Source of the DNA: Granulicella sp. L60 | GTDB taxonomy: Bacteria; Acidobacteriota; Terriglobia; Terriglobales; Acidobacteriaceae | DNA length: 64,000 nucleotides | Direction: 5' to 3' | NCBI RefSeq assembly: GCF_009765825.1 | Contig: NZ_LMUR01000018.1 | Coordinates: 1,340,489 to 1,404,488 of the forward strand | Shown: positions 1 to 8,740 of the stretch, piece after piece | Position numbering within the stretch: the stretch's first letter is position 1 | How the letters are laid out: each line of letters opens with the position of its first letter | Program-made: the position numbers and the translations under genes | Notes under the pieces: generated by a model | Database searches by the model: none | What the model saw: the letters and a program-made list of their open reading frames with translations, nothing else | Told to the model about the DNA's origin: nothing

Positions 1-528
1 GGGCAAAGTTTTCTGCTGGTGGATGGTCTGACGGAGGATCGTACGACGAGTGGCATTCGCATCAAGAGCAATGTGATGCTGGGAGGGGCGGCGCACGATC
101 TGGTCTATGAGAACATCTGCATGCGCGGGGTGAAGAGTCCGATCGCGATCAGTCCTTACTATGCGAATCAGACGACGGAGGGGTTTGAAGATCCGCACTA
201 CACGGGGGAACGGATTCCTGACTATAAGGCGATTACGATTCGGAACGTGATCGCTACGACGCCGGGAGATGTGCTGATCGCCGGGCTGGACGATGGGCAT
301 CGGACGGAGGTGACTCTGGATGGGGTGCGCATCGACGGGATTACTCCGGCGCAGGTGCATGGGCGGTTTGCTACCGTGACGCTGGGGCAGCACAGCACCA
401 ACATTAGTTTTATCGGGACTGAGATCAAAGTGATTCCGAATAAGGGGACGCCCGTGCTTACTCAGCCGAGCGTGGTGGCGGCGGAGCCGGCGTTCCAGTG
501 TAATGAGAAGTTTGTTCCGATGCAGTGA
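1..528 (+). CDS. Glycoside hydrolase family 28 (polygalacturonase-like), C-terminal part
   Basis: Partial gene: the reading frame is open from base 1, so the N-terminal catalytic region lies outside the window. What remains (about 175 residues) has the pectinase beta-helix look: a GIRIKSN turn, the segment VYENICMRGVKSPIAISPYY, and alternating short beta-strand repeats. GH28 enzymes cleave galacturonan in pectin, usually outside the cytoplasm. The conserved GIRIKS(N) motif normally follows the catalytic His, so the general acid/base residues would be just upstream. The end overlaps the convergent regulator gene by 71 bp. Substrate cannot be decided from this fragment. Confidence 0.85.
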   Translation, partial: GQSFLLVDGLTEDRTTSGIRIKSNVMLGGAAHDLVYENICMRGVKSPIAISPYYANQTTEGFEDPHYTGERIPDYKAITIRNVIATTPGDVLIAGLDDGHRTEVTLDGVRIDGITPAQVHGRFATVTLGQHSTNISFIGTEIKVIPNKGTPVLTQPSVVAAEPAFQCNEKFVPMQ

Positions 529-1468
529 GGATTGCGTTGGCTTCGGCGGCGATTCGTTCGCGGAGGAGGGGTGGCGCCAGCACCTGCGCGCGGGAGCCGA
601 AGCCGAGGATGAGGAAGCGGGCCTGGTCTTCGTCTTCGAAGCGGATGTTGAGGGCGATCCACTCTTTCTGTAGCGGATAGGTTTGTTCGTCTCTGAGCGG
701 GGAGGTTGCGCACCAGCCGCGCATCATGTGGGCGGCCTGAGATGTGAGGGCGACGACGGCGTCGAAGTGTTTGCGCTGCTCCTGTAGCTGGGTGGTGGAG
801 AGCTTCCAGTGGGTGGAGAGCTTGAAGTTTGGGGGCCGCTCAAAGGTGGTGGCGAGCGCGGTGACGGCGTGCATGCGTGAGATGCGATAGGTACGGATGC
901 CGTGCGGGGCGCGGGCGACGAGGTACCAGCTGACGCCCTTGGCGACGATGCCGAGGGGGTCTACGGTGCGAGGGGCGGTCTGTCCGTCGGCGCGGGTGTA
1001 GTCGAAGGTGAGTTTGCAGTCGCGGGCTACGGCGTCCTGGACGATGGGGAGCATGGAGAGGTCTTCGGTGGTGGCGTGCCATCCTGTGGGGTCGACGTGG
1101 AGGCGTTCGCTCATGGCGGCGGCTTGTTCGCGCATGGGGCCGGGGAGGGCGGCCATGAGTTTTCCGAAGGCGCGCTCGGCTGCCGCTGCCATGGCTGGGT
1201 CGCTGAGGGCTCGGGGCTGGGTCATGAGGAGGGCGCGGAGCTCAGCTTCGTCCAGGCCGGGGACGTGGGTGCGCCAGTCGCGTTCGAGCTGCCAGCCTCC
1301 CTGGGAGCCGCGCAGGGCCGAGATGGGGACTTTGGCGGCGCTGAGAGCCTCCATGTCGCGATGGACGGTGCGTTGGGAGACCTCGAGGCGTTCGGAGAGC
1401 TCGCGGCTGGTCACGCGGCCCTTGGCCTGAAGGAGAAGCAGCGCGGAGAGGAGCCGGTCGGATTTCAC
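458..1468 (-). CDS. YafY-family transcriptional regulator (HTH plus WYL domain)
   Basis: 336 residues. Residues 1-60 form a DeoR-like winged helix (LLLLQAKGRVTSRELSERLE, then VSQRTVHRDMEAL). The WYL triad is at 181-183 in SWYLVARAPHGIRTYRISRM, followed by a WCX-type C-terminal region and a proline-rich tail. Starts with GTG at 1468; an AAAGGA lies about 12 bases upstream. WYL proteins sense small ligands or nucleic acids and control nearby genes. It is divergent from a DinB-family gene, and the 27-bp perfect palindrome between them is the obvious operator. The last 71 bp overlap the pectinase gene end to end. Confidence 0.9.
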   Translation of the reverse strand: MKSDRLLSALLLLQAKGRVTSRELSERLEVSQRTVHRDMEALSAAKVPISALRGSQGGWQLERDWRTHVPGLDEAELRALLMTQPRALSDPAMAAAAERAFGKLMAALPGPMREQAAAMSERLHVDPTGWHATTEDLSMLPIVQDAVARDCKLTFDYTRADGQTAPRTVDPLGIVAKGVSWYLVARAPHGIRTYRISRMHAVTALATTFERPPNFKLSTHWKLSTTQLQEQRKHFDAVVALTSQAAHMMRGWCATSPLRDEQTYPLQKEWIALNIRFEDEDQARFLILGFGSRAQVLAPPLLRERIAAEANAILTASEQTSHYTGTPAPPPPRSAE

Positions 1469-1506
1469 GGAGGTGATCCTTTCTGAACTTTTTTATTTTG
1501 TTGGAT

Positions 1507-1533
1507 CATATATGACACTCTATGTCATATATG
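1507..1533. promoter_or_regulatory. Perfect palindrome between WYL regulator and DinB gene, likely operator
   Basis: Two perfect 11-base arms (CATATATGACA and its reverse complement) separated by CTCTA. The site is centred at 1520, 53 bp before the DinB start at 1586 and about 50 bp from the regulator's GTG at 1468. Position, symmetry and A/T-rich arms suit binding of a dimeric regulator acting on both divergent genes. Binding by the WYL protein is inferred from adjacency only. Confidence 0.7.
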
Positions 1534-1585
1534 CAGCCTTAGGCTCTTCTTTATCGGCAGGATGTCCGGCCGAGGGAGAGCGGAG

Positions 1586-2092
1586 ATGGAGCTGAAGGAT
1601 CTTTTACTGGCGCAGTTGGAACGAGAGGCGGAGGCGTCGCGTAAGGTAGTTAACCGGGTTCCTGAGGGGCGCAATGACTGGAAGCCGCACGACAAGTCGA
1701 TGGCCTTGGGATTGTTAGCGGCTCTTGTGGCGAAGATGCCGGGATGGGTAACCCTCATCATCGAGCGGGATGAGCTGAATATGGATGAGCCATCGAGTGA
1801 GCAGTTCAGGACCAAGCCAGCGGCGTCGAAGGCGGAGTTGTTGATGGCACTGGAAGAGGGCGTGAAGCGCTCGCGCAGGGCGCTGGAGACGACAACGGAC
1901 GAGCATCTGATGAAGTCGTGGCGCTTTATCGCAGGCGGCAAGATACGCAACGATGAGCCTCGACATGTGATCTTGGCGGACACAGTTTTCGCTCATCTGG
2001 CGCATCATCGTGGGCAGCTGACGGTGTATCTGCGGTTGTGCGAGGCGAGTGTTCCGGCGCTGTATGGGCCATCGGCTGATGAGCAGGATTGA
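1586..2092 (+). CDS. DinB/YfiT-like four-helix protein
   Basis: 168 residues from ATG 1586, chosen because AGGGAGAGCGG sits just upstream; an earlier in-frame ATG at 1562 has no comparable site. The C-terminal HLAHHRGQLTVYLRL and VPALYGPSADE are typical of the DinB family, metal-binding helical bundles related to thiol-dependent S-transferases. In many relatives the helix before MPGW carries a metal-ligand His; here it reads LLAALVAKMPGW, so that ligand seems to be Leu. Paired head to head with a WYL regulator, a common arrangement for DinB genes. Substrate unknown. Confidence 0.85.
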   Translation: MELKDLLLAQLEREAEASRKVVNRVPEGRNDWKPHDKSMALGLLAALVAKMPGWVTLIIERDELNMDEPSSEQFRTKPAASKAELLMALEEGVKRSRRALETTTDEHLMKSWRFIAGGKIRNDEPRHVILADTVFAHLAHHRGQLTVYLRLCEASVPALYGPSADEQD

Positions 2093-2186
2093 TGGGCACT
2101 GAGGCGAGGTCATCGGAGGTTGTTTGGCTTCGCCTCCGGTTTCCTCGGTTCAATCAATCCGCAGTTCAACCGCGATTGAGCCGCGA

Positions 2187-2223
2187 CTCAACAAGGATTC
2201 AGCGGTGGCTCAACAAGGATTCA
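2187..2223. repeat. Two direct copies of a 15-bp motif
   Basis: CTCAACAAGGATTCA occurs at 2187-2201 and again, identical, at 2209-2223 (22-bp period, two helical turns). Related GATTGAGCCGCGACTCAA symmetry lies just before it. The pair ends 21 bp ahead of the small ORF at 2245, so it could be a regulatory site or just a local duplication. Confidence 0.6.
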
Positions 2224-2244
2224 ACCAGGAAGAGAAAGGGATCG

Positions 2245-2532
2245 ATGATGAAGAGTGAAGACCCGGCAAGAACATGCTCTTTCCACTCCGGCGAGCTTCC
2301 CGTTCCGTCTTTGCAGTCTCATGCAGCGGCGGGCAGCGATATACCCCAGCTTCTGGAGTTGAAGCGGGAGAATGCGCGGCTGCAGCAGTTGGTGGGGGAG
2401 TTACTGGTCAAGAATCAGCAGTTGCGTGAGAAGTACTGCGGCTCGGGGGATGAAGCCGAGGGTGCCGAGCCTGCGCGTATGAGATCGTATCCAGTTGGGA
2501 TTTGGCGGATAGGCGCGGAGCCGATAGAATAG
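2245..2532 (+). CDS. Small coiled-coil hypothetical protein
   Basis: 95 residues from ATG 2245 (AGAGAAAGGG upstream; a second ATG follows at once). The middle segment, LLELKRENARLQQLVGELL and on to VKNQQLREKY, is a clear leucine-heptad coiled coil. The N-terminus has a Cys and His (CSFHSGE) and the tail is Gly/Glu rich. No known family recognised; it resembles the helical multimerisation part of small regulatory or transposase-accessory proteins but has no visible DNA-binding motif. Its 3' end overlaps the probable promoter of tRNA-Thr and stops 8 bp before it. Confidence 0.55.
   Translation: MMKSEDPARTCSFHSGELPVPSLQSHAAAGSDIPQLLELKRENARLQQLVGELLVKNQQLREKYCGSGDEAEGAEPARMRSYPVGIWRIGAEPIE
2502..2530 (+). 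promoter_or_regulatory. Probable promoter of tRNA-Thr
   Basis: TTGGCG (2502-2507), 17-bp spacer, TAGAAT (2525-2530), with the tRNA beginning 10 bp later. Position and spacing fit a sigma-70 type promoter. It lies inside the 3' end of the preceding small coding region. Confidence 0.5.
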
Positions 2533-2540
2533 AACGGCAG

Positions 2541-2616
<76 letters not shown>

Positions 2617-2685
2617 TTCCTTTTATACTTGATCTCTCCGTATCTCCTCATAGCGTTTGCTGTTTGGGTGTTTTGTTTGCGCTTG

Positions 2686-4343
2686 CTAGGGAGTGGTTGG
2701 GGCTGGCGGCGTGAGATTTGTGGCGTGTGCCTGGTCTAACGTTGCGTCTGCGGTGCCGATGCGGCCTGAAGAGGTGATGCGAACCACAAAGCGTGCTCGG
2801 ATGGCCTTTGGATCGTGGTCGATTTTATACACGAGGCTGAGACCGTGATCGATTCTCCCAGTTGGAGCTACGTCGGGAGATGCGCTGGCGTGGATGTTCT
2901 TTGCGACACGTTTCAACTCTTTCCCCTTTTTGTCGAAGGTAGAGACCACGAGGATGACGTCCGTGTGGCGCGGTTCTGTGTCGGTAGCGGGAGTCCAGTA
3001 GAGGCTGCGTCCGTTGACGTGGACGGTGAAGCTGTCGGTGTCGGTGAGAGAGGGTTCGAGGGTAAGAGCGACGCCGTCGTAGACCATGGTGCTGGAGTCC
3101 GCGGAGATGAGGTCGGAGACAAGGCGACGGGATGGATTGGTGGGGTCGACGTGGCCGGGTCCGCGCTGGAGATAATAGCCTTCGCGGGTGTAGACGGTGA
3201 GGCCTGGACGGTCGAGCGTGACGTTGATCTTGCGGAACTTTGAGGGATCGAGCGAGGTGTTCTGCGGCCGGTAGGTGAGGGTGTAGAAGCTGGCTCCGTC
3301 GCGGATGGCGGTTCCGATCTCGGCATCGACGTCGTTACGTCCATAGAGGGTGCGGCCGCCGGTGGCCTTGGCGAGGCGATTGAACTGGTACTCTCCGCCG
3401 AAGGGGTCGTTGAAGGCGGCTGCTGCTCCGTAGACGCCGGGGTCGATCTGGAGGCCAGCGGGGTCGATGGTGTAGAGGGTGACTCGGGCGTCGCGGAGGA
3501 CGTTGACGCAGTCCTGAACGGCGTTGTTGACGCGGTTTTCGGTATCGACGGGGACATCGGCCCACCTGATGGCGGGAAAGCCGCGGCCGACCCAGATCAT
3601 ATTTTTGTGGCCGGGGTGGCCGACGACGGCTTCAGCGACACGCCGGAGGGTGAGAAAGGCGGTGGCGAGGCGCTCGGATCGCCATTGGCCCTGCTGGGCC
3701 TGCCAGGGAAGGACGGCGAAGTGATGATCGAGGGCGGTGAGGATCTCGTCCTTGTTCTGGGTGTAGTCGTGGAGCACGCTGAACTTCTGGAGGTCGACGG
3801 CGATCAGCATGGTGGGGGTGTCGAGCTTGCCGGGCTGTCGCTCGAGGAACTTTTTGAGGGAGTAGCGGGCGAAGGCCATGTCCTCGAAGCGGGTGTTGAA
3901 CTCGTCGAGGAGGAGGATGTTGACGGGGGCGTTGGTGCGAGCCGGTCGAGCTCTTCGGTGGAGTTGATGGTGAGCTGGGGGTCGAGGGTATGAGCGCCGG
4001 AGGCTTCGAAGTTGAGAATGTTTTGAGGTTCGTTGGCCTCGGTGACGTGGAATTCGTTGCGCTTGAGATCGGGTACGATGTTTCCTTTTGCATCGGTTAC
4101 GACGAGATCGAGGACGACGAGCCGGGCGTTGCGCCGGATGGTGTAAACGCCATTTGCGTCTTTGACTGGCTCCGAGCCGGGGACCTGCGACTGGGTTTGC
4201 GCTGGTGGATTCTGTACCGTGGGCGGGTTGGACGGTTGCGCCGGAGTAAAGGGTGCTGGTGATGGCTGCTGTGTGGATGCGAAGTTAAAGAGGGCGGTGG
4301 CGAGAAAGAGGACGGAAAGTGCGCGGGAAAGCGGAGGTCTCAT
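2686..4343 (-). pseudogene. VWFA-related acidobacterial domain protein, frameshifted
   Basis: Two overlapping frames together make one exported protein of about 550 residues. Frame one (4343 to about 3940) has a signal peptide, a Pro/Gln-rich stretch, and YTIRRNARLVVLDLVVTDAK then VPDLKRNEFHV, the hallmark of the acidobacterial VWFA-related family (TIGR03436). Near 3933-3940 the frame must change: the text after LDRLAP continues sensibly as NAPVNILLLDEFNTRFEDM only if one base is added, as if a CCC had become CC. Frame two then runs to 2686 with the VWA fold and TYRPQNTSLDPSKFRKINV. Either a recent pseudogene or a one-base sequencing error. Function of the family is not known. Confidence 0.8.
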
Positions 4344-4581
4344 TGGGGCCCTCGTGTACTCTGCATACGAACACGGTATATCGATACTTGTTACGCTGAG
4401 ATTTTAAAACGCACTAGAAAAAGGGGCCAATGAATTCCAGATCAATTGGAACTGATAGTTCCGCGTCACATCTTGAGAACTGTGGCGCTCTGTTTGAATG
4501 AGCGATTGCAGTGGCGAGGACAGATTGAGCGCGACTTCGATTTTCGGTTAGGATTGAAGAGCGTAAAAGGAGAGTCCTGAG

Positions 4582-4695
4582 ATGAGTTCGTCGAGTGAAT
4601 CGGTGTCCTGGTTGGATCGGTGGTGGCCGCTGTTGGTGATCGGTTATGGAGTGATCTTCCTCACAGTCCTGGTATCGTTTTCGCCAACGACTTAA
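4582..4695 (+). CDS. Small single-pass membrane protein (37 aa)
   Basis: Short ORF with a strong ribosome binding site (AAAGGAGAG ending 7 bases before the ATG). The product has a polar Ser-rich start, then WLDRWW and one hydrophobic helix (PLLVIGYGVIFLTVLVSF). It is followed directly by a strong hairpin with a T tract, so it looks like a complete stand-alone transcription unit. Function unknown. Confidence 0.6.
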   Translation: MSSSSESVSWLDRWWPLLVIGYGVIFLTVLVSFSPTT

Positions 4696-4696
4696 A

Positions 4697-4732
4697 GAAA
4701 GGGTACGGTGAAAGCCGTATCCTTTCTTTTTT
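4697..4732 (+). terminator. Rho-independent terminator
   Basis: 12-bp stem (GAAAGGGTACGG against CCGTATCCTTTC, one G-T pair), six-base loop, then TTTTTT. It begins 1 base after the stop of the small membrane protein. Confidence 0.85.
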
Positions 4733-4939
4733 GTCTCAGGTTCAAATGGTTACGTCCCTTTATGTACTCGACGTCTGAGAAATATCTATAGCCAATACCT
4801 GAAGACGGCTGACCGGATTCCATGTGGATGTGCATCCAGCAAGGATCCGTTCTGGCAGCTTTGTTCGGCGAATCGGGGCCGCGTCGACTGGTTGCTTCTG
4901 GCCATCGCGGAGTGGCCAGCAAGTATGGAGCTTGTCTGG

Positions 4940-5599
4940 CTAGTTCCTGCGACGTCCGCTGAGGAGTTGGAGGATGGCAAGGAAGATATTGATGGCGTCG
5001 AGGTAGATGGAGAGCGAGAGCGAGACGGCAGACTGTCCATCGCCACCGGCACGGATGCGTGCGAAGTCGCCGACTGTGAGCAGAGTGAAGATGCCGAGAG
5101 TCAGCCAGGAGTAGGTGTCGGGCGTCAGGAAGTGCAGAAACATGCTCGCAATGCCGAGGAGAATAAGCACAAGCAAGGCAGCAAAGCCGATGCCGGCGAT
5201 GCGGCGATAGTTGATCTGGAAGAGATAGGCGATGCAACCCATGCATGCCATTCCGAGACCGGTCGTCGCGGCAGCCTGGAAGACGATCGACGGTCCTACA
5301 CTCTGAACGTAGCGATGAATGATGGGGGCAATCTCCCAGCCCATGAAGTACGTAAGGCTGAGGAAGAGGCCCAGTGCAAGTGCGGGATTGGACTTGCGGG
5401 CGAATCGGATAGCGAAGATGAGCGCGAACACGGCGATGAGACCTGGAAACATGCTCCACGCAGGCGCGGTTGCAACGCCAAGAGCTGTGACGAGGAATCC
5501 GAAGGACGTGATGCCGAGCACTTTGGCAAGCAGCGATGCAGTCTCTTCGCGGGGTATATCGATGACAGTGGAATAGGGATTCATGCGCTGCTCAGTCAT
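4940..5599 (-). CDS. Bax inhibitor-1/YccA family membrane protein
   Basis: 219 residues with about seven hydrophobic helices. Typical family text includes SLTYFMGWEIAPI in the middle and, near the C-terminus, DFARIRAGG followed by LSIYLDAINIFLAILQLLSG. BI-1/YccA proteins are inner-membrane proteins; relatives act as pH-gated calcium leaks or bind the FtsH protease. An acidic N-terminal tail precedes the first helix. Monocistronic, with tRNA-Pro 86 bp upstream on the same strand. Between 4733 and 4939 no gene was seen. Confidence 0.93.
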   Translation of the reverse strand: MTEQRMNPYSTVIDIPREETASLLAKVLGITSFGFLVTALGVATAPAWSMFPGLIAVFALIFAIRFARKSNPALALGLFLSLTYFMGWEIAPIIHRYVQSVGPSIVFQAAATTGLGMACMGCIAYLFQINYRRIAGIGFAALLVLILLGIASMFLHFLTPDTYSWLTLGIFTLLTVGDFARIRAGGDGQSAVSLSLSIYLDAINIFLAILQLLSGRRRN

Positions 5600-5685
5600 T
5601 CGTTGCTCCTGCTGCGGCGTCTGTGTGAAGACAAGGCCTCTTGCCCGTTCGATATTTGGGCTAAGCAGATATGTGTGATCAAAAA

Positions 5686-5762
<77 letters not shown>

Positions 5763-5802
5763 ACTCTTCTTAGTCTATCGCATTGGGTGGGGGATGCGCT
5801 GT

Positions 5803-6345
5803 TCAAAGGCTGCGGAAGAGACCGTGGCTGCTCGTGCCGAAGAGGGCGTGAAAGAGGCCGTCGAAGACCCAGGTGAGGAGCAGGAGGGGAAGAAGCACGA
5901 GCGTGGCCAGGACCAGGCAGAGGACGCCGAGGAAGAGCCAGCTTTGCGCGGTGTGTTTGCGCGGTTCGTAGATGCTTCCGGTGAGAAGGGCGTAGTTGCG
6001 GCGATTGGCGCGCCAGGCGATGTCGAAGATGTCTCCGAGGACTGGAACTGAGCCGACGAGAACCTCGATAGCGACGTTTGCGACCATGCGCGTGAGGATT
6101 GGGTAAGAGGCGCCGCGAACCCAGGCGGCGATGATGATGATGCAGGAGGCGATGCCGCCGATCAGGTCGCCGATGCCGGGAATGAATCCGACGATGCCGT
6201 CGAGACCGAAGCGAATGGAGGTTCCGGGAATTTTGATGAAGTCGTCGAGGACGTGGGATAGGAGGTCGAGATTTTCGTCGTCGAAGGCTTTGCCTCCGCG
6301 TTTGAGGCGGGGGGAGAGTACCTCGGGCTTTGCGGTGAAGGCCAT
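5803..6345 (-). CDS. DUF4112 domain membrane protein
   Basis: 180 residues. The DUF4112 core is clear: FIKIPGTSIRFGLDGIVGFI, PGIGDLIGG, then GSVPVLGDIFDIAWRANRRN, arranged in two similar hydrophobic hairpins, followed by one extra C-terminal helix rich in Leu. Function of the family is unknown; it is an inner-membrane protein by composition. It lies between tRNA-Pro and the divergently transcribed tRNA-His. Confidence 0.9.
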   Translation of the reverse strand: MAFTAKPEVLSPRLKRGGKAFDDENLDLLSHVLDDFIKIPGTSIRFGLDGIVGFIPGIGDLIGGIASCIIIIAAWVRGASYPILTRMVANVAIEVLVGSVPVLGDIFDIAWRANRRNYALLTGSIYEPRKHTAQSWLFLGVLCLVLATLVLLPLLLLTWVFDGLFHALFGTSSHGLFRSL

Positions 6346-6372
6346 CGGATCTCCGAATCCTCTCCCTGCGGA

Positions 6373-6400
6373 TTGCTCCGCAGACTCCGGGTGCTATAAT
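6373..6400 (+). promoter_or_regulatory. Promoter of tRNA-His
   Basis: TTGCTC (6373-6378), 16-bp spacer, consensus TATAAT (6395-6400), 10 bp before the tRNA. Supports a stand-alone tRNA transcript. Confidence 0.7.
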
Positions 6401-6410
6401 CCCAGTATAC

Positions 6411-6486
6411 GGCGGCTATAGTTCAGTGGCAGAACGCCGCTCTGTGGCAGCGGATGTCGTGGGTTCGAAACCCACTAGCCGCCCCA
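6411..6486 (+). tRNA. tRNA-His (anticodon GTG)
   Basis: 76 nt with encoded CCA. Anticodon stem CCGCT/AGCGG, loop CTGTGGC, anticodon GTG. The extra 5' G (6411) faces C73 (6483), the identity pair expected for tRNA-His. Confidence 0.97.
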
Positions 6487-6523
6487 AACATCTTCTTGTT
6501 CTTCTACAGAGCTGCGGATCACC

Positions 6524-7348
6524 TTGTCCCGCGAACCCCAAGTCTCGGTCCCTAAAATCAATACTGCATCCTCCTCTGCGCGCGTTCCTCGCGTCTTTGC
6601 GGGGACGTCGGGGTGGGCATATCCGACCTGGAAGCCGGAGTTCTATCCGGCTAAGACGCCTGCGAAGCGCTTCCTCGAGTTCTATGCGACTCAGCTTACC
6701 TCGGTCGAGGTGAACTATACCTTCCGCACGCTGCCTACGGCAAAGATGCTGGAGGGCTGGCTGGGCGCGACTCCGGCGGAGTTCCGCTTCAGCTTCAAGG
6801 CTCCGCAGCGCATCACTCACTTCAGGCGTTTGAAGGACTGTGGCGACGATGTGGCCCAGTTCGTCTCGGCGCTGGAACCTGTGTGCGAGGTGGGAAAGCT
6901 GGGATTGCTGCTGTTTCAGCTTCCTCCGAACTTCAAGGCGGATGCGGAGCGGCTCGGCGAGTTTCTTGCTTTACCTTCGTTGCAGGGTCCGCAGGCGCCG
7001 AAGATTGCGTTCGAGTTTCGGCATGAGTCGTGGTTCGATGAGGCGATTTATGCGGTGTTACGTGGACACAATGCGGCACTTTGCGTGGCTGAGAGTGACG
7101 ACTTGATCTCGCCTGAGGTCCATACGGCGGTCGATCATACTTGCTTCCGGCTGCGCAGGAACGGTGGGTACACCCCGGCAGAGCTGGACTCGTTTGCGGC
7201 TCGGTTCGTCAAGCTGGCGGAGACGCGGGACGTCTATGTGTACTTCAAGCACGAAGACGAACCGACGGGCGCGTTGAACGCTACTGCCTTTCTGGCGCGT
7301 GTGCGCGGCCAGAGCAGCAACAACAACGTCAGGGCAGGGAAGCGGTGA
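6524..7348 (+). CDS. DUF72 (YecE-like) protein
   Basis: 274 residues from TTG 6524, the only upstream start in this frame. The domain begins at VFAGTSGWAYPTWKPEFYP, then FYATQLTSVEVNYTF, FSFKAPQRITHFRRL, LGLLLFQLPPNFK and AFEFRHESWF, all standard DUF72 blocks of a TIM-barrel-like fold. Biochemical role is not established. Its stop TGA (7346-7348) overlaps the ATG of the next gene, so the two are translationally coupled. Confidence 0.9.
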   Translation: MSREPQVSVPKINTASSSARVPRVFAGTSGWAYPTWKPEFYPAKTPAKRFLEFYATQLTSVEVNYTFRTLPTAKMLEGWLGATPAEFRFSFKAPQRITHFRRLKDCGDDVAQFVSALEPVCEVGKLGLLLFQLPPNFKADAERLGEFLALPSLQGPQAPKIAFEFRHESWFDEAIYAVLRGHNAALCVAESDDLISPEVHTAVDHTCFRLRRNGGYTPAELDSFAARFVKLAETRDVYVYFKHEDEPTGALNATAFLARVRGQSSNNNVRAGKR

Positions 7349-8385
7349 TGCCGACGGCGGAGCTTGAGCGCATTGCGAGCCATGCTGAGGACTTTCGGCC
7401 TCGGCGCTTCCTGCGCAACGGACATCTCCAGACGATCATGGGCAACTACCTGCCGCGCGTCGATGCGCTGCCGGCCCCGGTTGCGGAGCTGGTGGAGGTC
7501 TCGCCTGCGATGGAGGGCAGGATCGCGAGCCAGGTTCTGTGCCACTGTCACTGGCAGGCTGCGGAGGTTCGAGCTGCTCGGCCTACGGCCATCCTTGTGC
7601 ATGGGCTGGAGGGCTCGTCGAACTCGCAGTATGTTGTCGGCAATTCCAACAAGCTGTGGCGCGCGGGCTGCAACATCGTCCGGATGAATATGCGGAACTG
7701 TGGAGCGACCGAGGCGCTGACGCCTACTCTTTATCACTCCGGGTTGTCGGACGATGTGCTGGCGGTGATGAACCACTTCGTCGCGCAGCATGGTCTGCGA
7801 TCGGTGTCGCTGATCGGGTATTCGATGGGCGGCAACCTGGTGTTGAAGCTGGCAGGCGAGCTTGGTACGAACGCTCCGCCGGAGCTTCGTTCGGTGATCG
7901 GCGTGTCGCCTGCGGTGGACCTGGCTTCGTCCGCCGATGCGCTGCATCACCCGCAGAATCGGCTCTATGAGCGCAAGTTCCTGCGTGCGCTGTTGCGGCG
8001 CTTTCGCTATAAGGCCACGCTGTTTCCGGGCGTCTACGATGCGAGCCTTACCACCAGCATCCGTTCGCTGCGGGAGTTCGATGACAAGATCACGGCTTTG
8101 TATTCGGGCTTCAGCGACGCGAGCGATTACTACGACCGGGCAGCTGCGGCGAAGGTGCTTGATCGTATTGCGATACCGGCGCTGGTGCTGCATGCGCTGG
8201 ACGATCCGTTTATCCGGCTGACGGAGGCGACGCGCGCGAAGATCGGCGCGAATCCCTACATCACCCTGATCGAGAGCGCGCATGGCGGCCACTGCGCCTT
8301 TCTTGCGGAGCCGGATGCGCCTGCGGGCTACGACGGCTACTGGGCGGAACATACGCTGATGCGGTTTCTGCTGGCCAAGGCCTGA
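7348..8385 (+). CDS. YheT-like alpha/beta hydrolase
   Basis: 345 residues from ATG 7348, which shares a base with the DUF72 stop. N-terminal PRRFLRNGHLQTI is typical of the YheT/EMB8 (ABHD1/3) group. Oxyanion region VHGLEGSSNSQY, nucleophile elbow GYSMGG with Ser159, acid Asp285 or 286 (HALDDPF) and His315 (HGGHCAF) complete the triad. Likely a cytoplasmic esterase or lipase; substrate unknown. Forms an operon with DUF72. Confidence 0.9.
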   Translation: MPTAELERIASHAEDFRPRRFLRNGHLQTIMGNYLPRVDALPAPVAELVEVSPAMEGRIASQVLCHCHWQAAEVRAARPTAILVHGLEGSSNSQYVVGNSNKLWRAGCNIVRMNMRNCGATEALTPTLYHSGLSDDVLAVMNHFVAQHGLRSVSLIGYSMGGNLVLKLAGELGTNAPPELRSVIGVSPAVDLASSADALHHPQNRLYERKFLRALLRRFRYKATLFPGVYDASLTTSIRSLREFDDKITALYSGFSDASDYYDRAAAAKVLDRIAIPALVLHALDDPFIRLTEATRAKIGANPYITLIESAHGGHCAFLAEPDAPAGYDGYWAEHTLMRFLLAKA

Positions 8386-8435
8386 GTGGTGGTGCAGTTT
8401 GAAGATCTGGTCATCTAGCTATTTCGACCTCACTG

Positions 8436-8603
8436 CTATTTAGCACTTTTCAGGAAAGCTCCCGCGATGGCAGCAAATATCGGAATCGACGCGGTGAGAC
8501 CGATGAGCCACCCGACGGGATGGTGTGAGAACTTGACGGCGCAGATCGCTGAAACCATAACAATCGACGCGAATATCGAGATACTCTTCTTCATGCCAGC
8601 CAT
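8436..8603 (-). CDS. Small two-helix membrane protein (55 aa)
   Basis: Begins MAGMKKSISIFASIVM and contains two hydrophobic segments (IFASIVMVSAICAV and WLIGLTASIPIFAAIAGAF) joined by KFSHHPVG. AGGAG lies nine bases before the ATG. The gene is convergent with the YheT gene and stands alone. No family recognised; the amphiphilic start and ribosome binding site argue it is real. Confidence 0.55.
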   Translation of the reverse strand: MAGMKKSISIFASIVMVSAICAVKFSHHPVGWLIGLTASIPIFAAIAGAFLKSAK

Positions 8604-8740
8604 GCTCTCACACTCCTAAAGGTCTACAAGTTCATCCCAGGTCCGGCGCGGTTCGCCAGTCTTGTGAATTTCAACTGCACCGCACCAACGCCTGAGTTTC
8701 TGTCGCGAGCGGGTTCGGCGTAACGCTAAGATAGTACGTA

